Source: Dryas octopetala
Taxonomy: Eukaryota; Streptophyta; Magnoliopsida; Rosales; Rosaceae
DNA length: 64,000 bases
Assembly: GCA_963921425.1 (NCBI GenBank)
Contig: OY992833.1
Location: 31,296,698 to 31,360,697, forward strand
Direction: 5' to 3'
Shown here: positions 15,001 to 23,469 of the stretch, piece by piece
Layout: every line of letters starts with the position of its first letter
Numbering within the stretch: position 1 is the stretch's first letter
Translations under genes and position numbers: made by a program
Notes under the pieces: generated by a model
Told to the model about the DNA's origin: nothing
Database searches by the model: none
Seen by the model: the letters and a program-made list of their open reading frames with translations, nothing else

Positions 15001-15075
15001 GCTAGGGTTTCCATTCTTCCATTCACGAACACAGTCTTCTCTAACGTACGTACGTTCTACGGGTGGGAGAGACAT
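1..15075 (-). CDS. THO2: THO complex subunit 2 (3' end beyond window)
   Basis: Large scaffold subunit of the nuclear THO/TREX complex, which couples transcription to mRNA packaging and export and, in plants, affects small-RNA precursors. The start ATG at 15075 opens [11 protein letters not shown], typical of plant THO2. Exons, each with GT-AG borders and matching phase: 15075-14941, 14852-14727, 13842-13801, 13511-13452, 13309-13247, 12808-12728, 12601-12533, 12450-12403, 12272-12204, 12116-11983, 11010-10935, 10558-10365, 9706-9626, 9349-9139, 9038-8802, 8710-8630, 8498-8379, 8235-8176, 7205-7078, 4375-4279, 4186-4058, 3908-3805, 3633-3453, 3250-3069, 2758-2152, 1967-1863, 1530-1375, 1279-1199, 1117-650, 235-1. 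They give about 1453 codons. Exon 25 holds the conserved block with [10 protein letters not shown], a charged coiled-coil and [19 protein letters not shown]. Exons 29-30 begin the low-complexity Ser/Lys-rich tail. From recalled plant THO2 proteins, several hundred C-terminal residues should lie left of position 1. No frame break was seen. Confidence 0.95.
361..410 (-). mobile_element. Poly(A) micro-insertion with 18-bp imperfect target duplication
   Basis: An imperfect 18-bp direct repeat (361-378 and 393-410, 16 of 18 identical) flanks the 14-base insert T11-GCC, which on the minus strand is GGC followed by 11 A. It lies in the last THO2 intron of the window. The structure (A-tail, long target duplication, almost no body) is what a severely 5'-truncated LINE or SINE insertion would leave. 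Confidence 0.6.
5951..6446. repeat. Tandem duplication of about 248 bp in THO2 intron 19
   Basis: Unit 1 (about 5951-6198) and unit 2 (about 6199-6446) align through their whole length. Shared blocks include GAAATTTAAAT, AACACCCCAACTC, ATGCTTTGCA, CAAAGGCTAACC and GCTATAATGCTCC. The units differ by scattered substitutions and small indels, so the duplication is not very recent. Its intronic position makes it selectively mild. Confidence 0.85.
6556..6750 (-). other. Coding-like island inside THO2 intron 19
   Basis: On the minus strand this stretch is richer in G and C than the surrounding intron. It reads as protein-like sequence (for example [17 protein letters not shown], then [14 protein letters not shown] and [15 protein letters not shown]). 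The reading frame is not intact over the whole stretch and ends in stops. It is skipped by the main THO2 splicing, whose flanking exons join in phase. I do not recognise the protein. It could be a captured gene fragment, an element relic, or an alternative exon carrying a premature stop. Confidence 0.4.
8302..8325. repeat. (AT)n microsatellite
   Basis: About 12 AT units lie in a THO2 intron, in the gap between the exons at 8498-8379 and 8235-8176. Confidence 0.9.
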
Positions 15076-15520
15076 GCTCGTGGAGTATACAAACCCTAGA
15101 AACACACTGTGAGAGGGAGTCAATCAGAGAGTAGAATGAGGGAGTGGTAAGGTCGAAATTAGAGGGTTTTTCATCGGGAATTTAGGGTTTTCAGGAGGAT
15201 CTGCAACAACAAGCTCTAGGGGTTTGGGAAAACGGAGATGCCGCTCGCTCTGTTCCTTCTCCTTGTACGTTGTTTTGTGATTGGGCTTCATTGATTCGTT
15301 TGGGCTTGGATCACGAGGATGTGTTGTCCATTGGTTATGGCCCAAACAACATAGGGTTTCATCTCATGACGCACGCATCTAAGAATGGCCCAAACAACAG
15401 TGGGCTTGTAGTGCGCAGAGAGAATGACAAAGAACCGCTTAGGCCATGGTCTCAGTACAAACCAAGTATATATAGGAAGAGGGTGTCTGATACTGAACAG
15501 CCCAAGCCCAACTAAACCTA
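15076..15520 (-). promoter_or_regulatory. THO2 promoter/5' leader with telo-box and site II motifs
   Basis: The leader immediately upstream of the THO2 ATG holds a telo-box (AAACCCTA at 15091-15098). A second telo-like stretch, TTTAGGGTTT, is at 15181-15190. Further up are two copies of ATGGCCCAAACAACA (15337-15351 and 15385-15399, spaced 48 bp) carrying GGCCCA/TGGGCC site II cores, plus several TGGGCT/AGCCCA cores (around 15277, 15300, 15403 and 15500). In plants, telo-box plus site II (TCP-bound) architecture marks constitutively expressed growth and translation genes, which fits THO2. The exact transcription start cannot be placed from sequence alone. Confidence 0.6.
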
Positions 15521-15651
15521 AGACTAGAAAACCCACCAGCGCATAATTCAGAGTTTTGCCTACATTTTTATTAGAGAAAATTACAGATTTAGTCCACTTA
15601 TTTTACATTTAATTCAATTTTAGTTCACTTATTTTATAATTAGTTTAATTT

Positions 15652-16542
15652 GAGTGCTGCTATTTTCACACCCCTAAATTTCTTTTTGCACACATTTTCC
15701 TCACTTTTTCTCACTTCACACCCCCACACTCCTCCCACAATTAACATTTCTCATATACACACCCCTCCCAATTACCAAAATATCTCAACTTATACACACC
15801 CCTCCCAAAACCCAGCCAAAACACACCCCACCCCGACACCTCCCTCAGCCACCCCTACTGCCGGCAAGGTCGCCGACGGGTTGCCGGCGGCTCAACCCTC
15901 CCCTTCTCTCTCTCCCCCTCTCCTTTCCTTTTTCTCCTTCCATTTCTATTCTTCCCTCTGCCATCCCCCTCCCCTCCCCCTGCCGCACCCCCACAACCCA
16001 CCCCCACAGACCACAAACTTCCATACACAGCGGGTTCGGCGGATCAGTGAACAATCCTATTCTATTCGGTGGGTACCTGTCGAACGAAACCACCGGGTTC
16101 GGCACTGGTCCGCCGAACCCGCTGCAATTTTTTTTTTTTGGTTGTCTGCTTGGGTGAGAAGAGAGAGAGAGAGAGAGAGAGAGGAAGAATGTGGTGGTGG
16201 CTGTTTGTAGGTGGTGCATGCGGGGAGGTGGGGGAGGAGAAGAGAGGAGGGCTCACGAAGATGTGGTTGGGGTGGGGGGAAGAAGAAGAAGAGAAAGGGT
16301 AAAGGGTGGAGGGTGGAGGGTGGAGGGTGGGGGGTGGGCTTCGACGGTGAAGAAGAAAAAAAAAAAAAGATGGAGATGGGAAGATGGGAAGATGGGGTGT
16401 GTACGGGGGAGGGGGGGAGATGGGGATGGGGGTGTGTGGGTGAGGGGAGGGCCAAATTGTCTTTCCCCTTGAGTTTTTTTTTTTTTTTTTTTTCGAAAAG
16501 GTGTGCAAAAAGAAATTTAAGGGTGTGCAAATAGCAGCCCTC
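15652..16542. mobile_element. Non-autonomous TIR DNA element, 8-bp target duplication
   Basis: Terminal inverted repeats of about 45 bp (starting GAGTGCTGCTATTTTCACAC on the left and GAGGGCTGCTATTTGCACAC as the reverse complement on the right) bound 891 bp. They are flanked by the 8-bp direct repeat TTTAATTT (15644-15651 and 16543-16550). No transposase is encoded; the long frames inside are low-complexity artefacts of C-rich and GA-rich DNA. The interior holds a perfect 16-bp hairpin (16028-16043 with 16109-16124), a GA microsatellite and a G-rich tract. The 8-bp duplication suggests hAT or an atypical Mutator-like family; the superfamily is not settled. Confidence 0.75.
16151..16184. repeat. 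(GA)n microsatellite
   Basis: A GA run on the plus strand inside the 891-bp element. It makes spurious long reading frames on both strands. Confidence 0.85.
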
Positions 16543-17019
16543 TTTAATTTTGGTCCACGATTCTTTTTAAATTATGATTTTAAATCATTTTGGTTGTGTT
16601 TTCTTCAATTATAATTGAAGTATAACTGTATAAGTTATATTTTATCATTTCTTAGTCATAGGAACCAATTTATAATATTAGAATTAAAGAGAATTGAAGT
16701 TTTGTAAAGTTTAAAAAATCTGAAAATTTTCTACAAAAATTTGGTAATTTCGGGTACCCTACTTTAGAGACATTTATCTTGAGTTTTAGAACTCCGATTT
16801 GAATGATTTTTATATGGTTGTAAAGAGGAGATGCATAGCTTTAAAACAAGTATATGTTTGCTGAATTTGGCTGAGATTTGATAGGGTAAAAGGCGAGACA
16901 AATTTGATAAAACAAAACTGGATCTTTATTGAATAAGTAAAGCAATTAATGGACCAAAATAAAACTTAAAAAAAATCGTAGACCAAAATTGAACTATGTA
17001 TAAAATAAGTGAATCAAAT

Positions 17020-17219
17020 NNNNNNNNNNNNNNNNNNNNNNNNNNNNNNNNNNNNNNNNNNNNNNNNNNNNNNNNNNNNNNNNNNNNNNNNNNNNNNNNN
17101 NNNNNNNNNNNNNNNNNNNNNNNNNNNNNNNNNNNNNNNNNNNNNNNNNNNNNNNNNNNNNNNNNNNNNNNNNNNNNNNNNNNNNNNNNNNNNNNNNNNN
17201 NNNNNNNNNNNNNNNNNNN
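17020..17219. other. Assembly gap (200 N)
   Basis: A run of exactly 200 N, a common placeholder size, so the true gap length is probably unknown. It falls at the right end of a repeat nest, which is the likely cause. Confidence 0.99.
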
Positions 17220-17436
17220 ATATCTTAGGTATAATGTTGAATTTATGGTACATTAAGCAAGACCATGGTGTTCAAGGTCTCTTGTATTTTAAATGTAATG
17301 CTATTTAGAATTTTAGACTAGCTCGTTTCGAAACTTCTTTCCCTGGATTAATTTGTTCCCTTTATCACCGGGAAATGTGATTAATTATTCCAAATGATAA
17401 TCTAAAAATAATTGGGTTGCCATTTGATTTGATTTA

Positions 17437-17485
17437 AGTAGGCCATGTGAGAGTGGCCAAAAAAAAAAAAAGTAGGCCATGTGAG
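17437..17485 (+). mobile_element. Poly(A) micro-insertion with 15-bp target duplication
   Basis: A perfect 15-bp direct repeat, AGTAGGCCATGTGAG (17437-17451 and 17471-17485), flanks a 19-base insert, AGTGGCC followed by 12 A. The structure is that of a target-primed reverse-transcription product with almost no body. Confidence 0.7.
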
Positions 17486-19116
17486 TGTCTAGAAGATAAA
17501 TTTTTGTAATAAAGAAAATTAATTATTATACCTGATTTGAACAGACGGAAAAATAATCATCAAATAAAACGGGTAGCCCAAATCGATAATTTTAAAATGA
17601 AGAGGGTGGGTTTGCTCTAGAAAGTCTTCTACTTTCGGTTTAGATGGGTTGCAGGAATTGCTGGTGTTCAAAGGCGTGGGTTTGATGACAATGAGAGATG
17701 ACACGCAGCAATACTGTCGTTTAAGTCAATAAACATATTTTTACGACAAGGGAAAGTATATAATGTATGCTGTTGTTTAAGTTTGAAACTTTGAACTTTG
17801 AACATACTTTTTTATAGCCTGATCGACAATGAATATAATGCCTTGAATAAAAAGGAAAAAAATCAAATCAAATGTCTTTGAATAGGCCAAAGTATAGAGT
17901 ACTAGTGGCGTGCAATTTTATCCGTTTTCAAAATCAGTGGGCCATCTGTGCCTGCCAGAAAAATCTTCTGTACTGAGAAAATATATACACCTTTCTGGCT
18001 TTCTCTAATTATTTATTTTTCTTTGGTTGAACTAATTATTTTAGTTTAATTTCTTGCTACCATTACGGCATTACCCATGGTTGCATAGCAATTATCAAAA
18101 TCCTCTTTCTAGAAAAACTTCAATAATTTTTTATTTTTTTTTAGCAGTTGCCAAAACAGAGATTCCGATTTCTGGTGTTCCCACACAAAAATATTATGCC
18201 GAAACAAAAATAAAACCTAAAAATGAAGTTGGGGCCAGCACAGCATACAGAGCACATGCATGGTGGCCTTGGTTTATACTTTATAAGTTTATAGTCGACA
18301 GTCACCCTTCTCGAATATTATAGTAAGGAAACCCAAACGCTGTACCAAAACCGTGGTCCCCAATCCAATATAACTTTTGAGCTGCAGCAACCTGATGTGA
18401 ACTATTCATTCAATAATTTTTCTTTTTCGACAACAACCTTAGTGCCTGTAGATCCAACTTTTTACAAATTAAGATATGTCCGCGTAAAAAATGTGCGCCA
18501 TTTTACATATGAGTGGAGATCGGTTCGGCCAAAAGTAGAAGGAAGAAAAAATGTGAGCTAAATGAGATTTTCTTTTTGTTTTTTTAAATTTGAGACAAGT
18601 CAAATCAAATTTTGTCGATCGGTACCTTGTCTTTGGAAGAGTTAACTAGGTTTGCTTTTTCTTCCTCAGAGGCTATGAAAGATGGAGAGCTAGATTGGCT
18701 AACCACTATGAATTTGAATTCTCTTCTTATTTTGCTTATTCTTAATTTATAATCTGAGTGATTCATTAGAAATGTAAGATCAAGTTTTCCATCTTATTGA
18801 TGGTTTAATAATACCAAAACTAAAAAAATACAAGGCATATATCCCAAACCATTTTTGACTTAAATTAATCAACTCCAAAATATATAGAACATATTATCTA
18901 GCATAACCCAAGATCCCAATATAGTTGAAGACTGAAGATGAGTTGAATATTCTGGAATATTGTATCATCTAAATTCTCAATGGCATGTACCAATAGTAAA
19001 ATTTGTATTTTGTACATTGATGAAGTGTGAAAATGAAACGTTAAGCTTCTCCCCTTGTCTCTAAACTACGTATACATGAAAATGAAGAAAGTGATTTTAT
19101 GTAAATGTTGAATCGA
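17486..19116. other. Intergenic, no gene seen
   Basis: AT-rich sequence with no frame showing recognisable protein similarity. The longest frame (18054-18323, plus) has no domain or conserved motif. The last stretch should include the 3' UTR of the U-box gene. Confidence 0.6.
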
Positions 19117-20427
19117 TCAGTAAGGCCTTTTGAGCTGCTTGAAATCCATAGAATCAATGCACTCCAACCTCTCCCTGTGAATGTTCAACAACTTCAACAA
19201 CTCGGTGGCCTTGTCCTTGGTCCTGTCCGCACACCCAACTTGCAAAAGCAGCAAGAGCTTCTGAAAAGCACCCACTTGAAGTGCCTCCACAAGAACACCC
19301 CCATCTTCCCTACTCTCATTCTTGCAAAGCTTCCAGAGAATAGACACCGAAAACTCCGTGGCCAAATCCGAAACCCGCAGTATTTTCTTGACCACAACCG
19401 GCATGGTCAAAGCATGGTCGTATGCCTTTTCTCGCCCATGCTTGCTGCCAGAAAGTCCATCAAGAACACCCAACGCCTTCTCGCAAATGCTTCTTTCGGT
19501 GTCCACAAGTGTGTCTGATAGCAAAGAGACCAAACCCAATTGCACAAAACTCTCTTTGATTGTCTCTTTTGATTTTGAGGAGGAAACCATGTGGTACATG
19601 ATGACCAAAGAGGCTTTTGTGGAAGTTGGGCAAATGGGTTCTTTGATCAGCTTCACTAGTGCTTCCAAAGCTCCTTCAATGTCAGCCAAAGCGTCTGCCT
19701 TGTGCTTATCGGCTGAAAGGGTCTCTTTTAGCACCAACACCGCGTTCCTCTTTTGCGACAAATCTCCACCCTCCAAAAACCACACCATGCAATGCAACGA
19801 GGGAGCTGAGGATCCGAGACACAAGCTGGCCTCAGTATCAAGTGGGAAAATCAATGTCAAAGCGGACAAGATTTCCTCCAAAACGATAACGTTTTGGTGA
19901 AAAGAATCGCCCTTAGAAAATGCATGAAACGCCGCAGCTAAAACAGTTGCTGTGGCATTGGCCACAATGCACCTTTTGTTGCGCTCGCTTTCTTTTGTCA
20001 AGGACTTGATCTTTCGCACCAAATCTCTGCAGACGAGTCGATCTTGTTTCCCACTTGCGGAAGTAATCTTGGAAAGAATTTCGGAGACCTGAAGAGGAGT
20101 GATGGGAATCCGAGGCGTGGGAATACGCTCAATCCCGAAGGACTTTTTCTCGACGCACCAATCTTGTATCATTTTCCTGATGGTGTGATTTGGGATGGGC
20201 TCCAGACTCGTTAGGGCCTGGTTGGTAATAGGGCACGTGAAGTTCCCCGCTTCCATCCAAGTCTCTATGCTGTGGCGGTCATATGTGATCCCCGTAGACA
20301 ACGTCACTGGGTCTTTCATCAAGTCCAGCGAGATTGGGCACCGGAAATGGTTTGGGATGGTCAGCTCCATGTCGCCGTTTTGCTGCTCCTTCGCGGCTCT
20401 CCGCCTTAATCTCCATGACAAAGTCAT
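19117..20427 (-). CDS. PUB21: U-box E3 ubiquitin ligase, PUB20/21-like
   Basis: Intron-less 436-residue protein. A U-box at about residues 24-95 (HFRCPISLDLMKDPVTL...TYDRHSIETW...CPITNQ...PNHTIRKMIQDWC) recruits an E2 enzyme and acts as the ubiquitin-ligase module. The rest is a helical ARM-type repeat region (for example ALEALVKLI, KALGVLDGLSG, GAFQKLLLLLQ) expected to bind substrates. This architecture and length fit the plant PUB20-24 class, several of which are induced by elicitors and dampen immunity. The ATG at 20427 is followed by a short basic leader, and a TATA box lies about 90 bp upstream. No frame break is seen. The symbol is a best guess: PUB20 and PUB21 cannot be separated by eye. 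Confidence 0.9.
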   Translation of the reverse strand: MTLSWRLRRRAAKEQQNGDMELTIPNHFRCPISLDLMKDPVTLSTGITYDRHSIETWMEAGNFTCPITNQALTSLEPIPNHTIRKMIQDWCVEKKSFGIERIPTPRIPITPLQVSEILSKITSASGKQDRLVCRDLVRKIKSLTKESERNKRCIVANATATVLAAAFHAFSKGDSFHQNVIVLEEILSALTLIFPLDTEASLCLGSSAPSLHCMVWFLEGGDLSQKRNAVLVLKETLSADKHKADALADIEGALEALVKLIKEPICPTSTKASLVIMYHMVSSSKSKETIKESFVQLGLVSLLSDTLVDTERSICEKALGVLDGLSGSKHGREKAYDHALTMPVVVKKILRVSDLATEFSVSILWKLCKNESREDGGVLVEALQVGAFQKLLLLLQVGCADRTKDKATELLKLLNIHRERLECIDSMDFKQLKRPY

Positions 20428-20516
20428 TGTATATGTTTGTTGGTGGTTTGTTGATCCAAATTTATAAGGATGTTTGTGTTTGTGTTTGTGTTGAATGAGA
20501 ATTCGCCGGGTTCGAG

Positions 20517-20524
20517 TATATATA
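20517..20524 (-). promoter_or_regulatory. TATA box of the U-box gene
   Basis: TATATATA (minus strand) about 90 bases upstream of the ATG at 20427, giving a short leader of about 60 bases if transcription starts some 30 bases downstream. Confidence 0.6.
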
Positions 20525-20664
20525 CATTTTAGAATGCTGTACGTACGTGTTTAAACTTTAAAATATGGACGCGGTTCAAGTTTGAAACTTAGGAAAAGTT
20601 TATTTTAATTGGTGAAGAAAATTATAAATTAAGGAGCAGAGAAGGGGTGATGGGTTTTGAATGT

Positions 20665-20775
20665 TTGACCGTTGAATGAATGATGTTTGAAATGGTAAAT
20701 GGAACACCGTCAAAGGGAGTGTGTGTGTGTGTGTAGGTATCAAAAATCAAAGGTTTGACGTAGGGGCCGTCAACG
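20665..20775. promoter_or_regulatory. W-box and TGAC-core cluster upstream of the U-box gene
   Basis: A canonical W-box TTGACC lies at 20665-20670. Three more TTGAC/GTCAA cores lie near 20709, 20754 and 20770, all within about 350 bases of the start codon. W-boxes bind WRKY factors, and PUB20-24-class genes are elicitor-responsive in other plants. A regulatory role here is inference. Confidence 0.4.
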
Positions 20776-20779
20776 GGTC

Positions 20780-23029
20780 GGTGGACTGACCGAGTACTGG
20801 ATCAAAGCCTAGACCGGACTCCAGATCAACAGAGCATGATCGAGCGTGTGAGTTGTGGACTATGTACGTGTGAGATGGATGTTGGTTTCATTTCTCCCAT
20901 CATTTGGACGACTACGCGCACCAAACCCCAATTGCAAGCTAGCGAATTCCTTATACGGTGTCGTTTGGATGGTGCTGCATATTTGGCTATCTGGTGACTC
21001 AGTGTATGTAGCGCGTAGGTGCTGCGTGGTAGCTGGAATACGGCATCAGCTAGCATTAGCATGCATGCAATTAATGCACTAATTCAGTAATTCCTCACAC
21101 GCAAATTCTTTATTTCCTACTTCTTGACGTATGCTCATCGAGTATGCCCTCTACAGTTTCGTCTCTTCAAGTTTGTTGTAGCCTATGGATAAAGGAATCT
21201 CTGATATTAATTTAGTAATTAGATTTTTCTTTTTTATTTGAGTACGTAATTCAGTAATTTAGTTTAGAATTTATGTCTTTGAAATTTCAACAGTTTACTA
21301 ATCAGCATTTGATTTAATGAAATTATATTCAATTTTCTCTATAAATAATAGCTGTTGATTAATACAAAAATTCAACAGTTTTTGTGCGACTCATTCATGC
21401 TAGCAACCCCCAATTAGGGTGGCTATTAAAAACAAAAAAGATTCTTAGGGTAGGTAACATTGGCTATTCATAACAAAAAAAAAAAAAAAAACCAACGCTG
21501 GGCTATACCATACAAGGAAACTAAGCCAATCTAATAGTATGGGTTGGGCTCATTTACGGAACCATGACCTTTGTGGGCTGCCCCAAAACTGGTTGAGCTT
21601 GTTTGCTGCATGTGTTTATTTAGTTATGGGCTAGAATATTTTGCATGTGTACTTGCTTAACCAAAATAACAACAACAATTCAAGATGTAGACTATGCAAT
21701 ATTCAGAATTCTAAATATGATTGAATGCCTAAATAACAATTCAATTGATGTTCAGGTGCTGTATTCCTTTCATAAAACTTTACACGTACGGAATTATAAG
21801 AGTTCACTATGTACTATTCCAATTAACCTATGTCTATCTTTAATTTCCAGTAATAATCAGAGAATATATGAAGGATAATATAATAGATAATAAGAGAGGA
21901 ATACAAGGAATAATCTACACATGACAATGACGAGGTCATGGTGCACTGCATGGACTCTTGGCATGTTACGTAATCTGTTGTCTAGCTATCAGACTATTTA
22001 TCAGCATATTCACATATTGAATGGAGCTAGGTCAAAAAAGAACCGAGATCTCATATTATATTATACATGAAGATCAACATAACCAGCAGCTGGAAGCCCC
22101 AAAAATGGTCAAGAATCCCTAATTAATCATCACATGTGAGAGTTAAATTTTACCGTGTATAACACTTAACGCATGAACGCACATTAAGTGCAAACGTAAC
22201 GCAAAAATGCACGTATATGCATGAATGCGCATCATGCTCAAGCACGTGGTTCGCCACCCAAGCTAGCTCGTGACTTTGACCGGGCTTGCCAAACAAGCAA
22301 AACTAATCCTAAAGACACGGGAACAAATGGCGACAAATGTGGCACGATCTTGGAGATCAATTAACAACTAAGAAGTATAGGGTGAATGCAAGAGCCACCA
22401 CTACTTAGAGTTTACACAATTATTAAAACATTGAACTAACTTAGGCATCTGAGCACCTTTTGCAGGTACACCACTCTATTTCTGAGTTTGAAGGTGTTAT
22501 CGTCGTCTAGCTTCTCAGCATAACTTGGTGTTAGCAATTTTTTTCGATGTTAGAAATTTTGATCTAAACATCACCTAGCAGCTGCAACATGAAGATCATC
22601 ATCATCCATTCATTGTTTCAAAATTATTAAAATTAAATTGCTTGTTATTCGACATCGTTGGATTTGAAATTTAAGGAACAATTAAATAGAGAGAGAGAGA
22701 GAGAGAGGAAAAAAAAAACAGTGAGGAGGGGCCAGAGTTGGGGGAAAAGTTGTCGGAGTTGAAAGAGGGATCGCGGATGTTGGGGAGGGGACACCGGGAA
22801 AAGGGCAAAGGGAGCAGGAAGGTTGTTGCAAATCGGGGTGGGGGGTTGAGATGACTGTTGAGTTTCTATTTTAGTATTTTTGCCAAGTTATTTTTTAAAG
22901 AAAAAAGACAGGTGTACATATCTCATTGGTCCATATTAATTGGAGTGACATGGAAGTACACTCAAGGGGTGACCTAAGTATTGTCCAATGGCCTTGCTAA
23001 GCTTGGTCACTCTATTGAGTTAGGTCATA
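20780..23029. other. Intergenic, no gene seen
   Basis: No conserved reading frame. There is a (GA)n run near 22690, followed by a purine-rich stretch up to about 22860. A poly(A) run at 21476-21492 has no flanking direct repeat that I can see. Confidence 0.55.
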
Positions 23030-23466
23030 GGGCTCGTTTGGTTCAACTTTTGGAAGTCTGTGAATGAGAAATCAATTCCATTTTCATGTTTGGTAAGTAT
23101 ATGAAAGGGAAATCATTTCCCTTATTAAGGGAAAAAGGAAACCTATATTGGAGCTTGGGTTTTGTTTTTTCCCCTCTTGGAAAAACATTTATTGCTTATT
23201 TTGTGGACTAAACTAATTATGATATTTTATTAAATTAATTAAACAAATATTGCTTTTGTTTAATAAAGAAAGATATAATTGGAAAACTATATCAATTTTA
23301 TTTCTTATTTATGCACAAAGTAAACAAGGAATAGAAATGAAAAAGGAATTATTAGTTTACTTTCTCAACATTACCAAACGGGGAATGAATCTTACATTCT
23401 CTTCCCCCTAGAAAAGGCATAGAAATTAATTTTTCAAAAAATCAATTTTGCCAACCAAACGGGCCC
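23030..23466. mobile_element. PIF/Harbinger-like MITE
   Basis: Inverted termini GGGCTCGTTTGGTT (left) and, as the reverse complement on the right, GGGCCCGTTTGGTT bound 437 bp without coding capacity. This terminus resembles the published PIF terminus GGGCCCGTTTGTTT. PIF-type elements duplicate TTA/TAA; here the flanks are ATA on the left and TTA on the right, so the duplication is imperfect. Confidence 0.65.
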
Positions 23467-23469
23467 TTA

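Larger units (their letters stand above)
15575..17019. mobile_element. Older inverted-repeat element hosting the 891-bp insertion; right end in gap
   Basis: The left part (about 15575-15640) reads as repeated 'AGTCCACTTATTTTA...AATTCAATTTTAG'. An inverted, diverged copy appears at about 16960-17019 ('GACCAAAATTGAACTATG...AAAATAAGTGAATC') just before the N gap. The 891-bp element sits between them, so this is a nested insertion. The right terminus and any target duplication are lost in the gap. Confidence 0.5.

Noticed and set aside
15650-16534. Several overlapping long frames on both strands (up to 186 codons)
   Set aside because: They come from C-rich, GA-rich and G-rich low-complexity DNA inside a TIR element; the translations are Pro/Ser- or Gly/Arg-repetitive with no domain.
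20500-20516. B-box-like GGGTTCGAGT suggesting a tRNA
   Set aside because: No acceptor, D or anticodon stems can be formed around it.
21460-21500. Poly(A) run as a further micro-insertion
   Set aside because: No flanking direct repeat of useful length.
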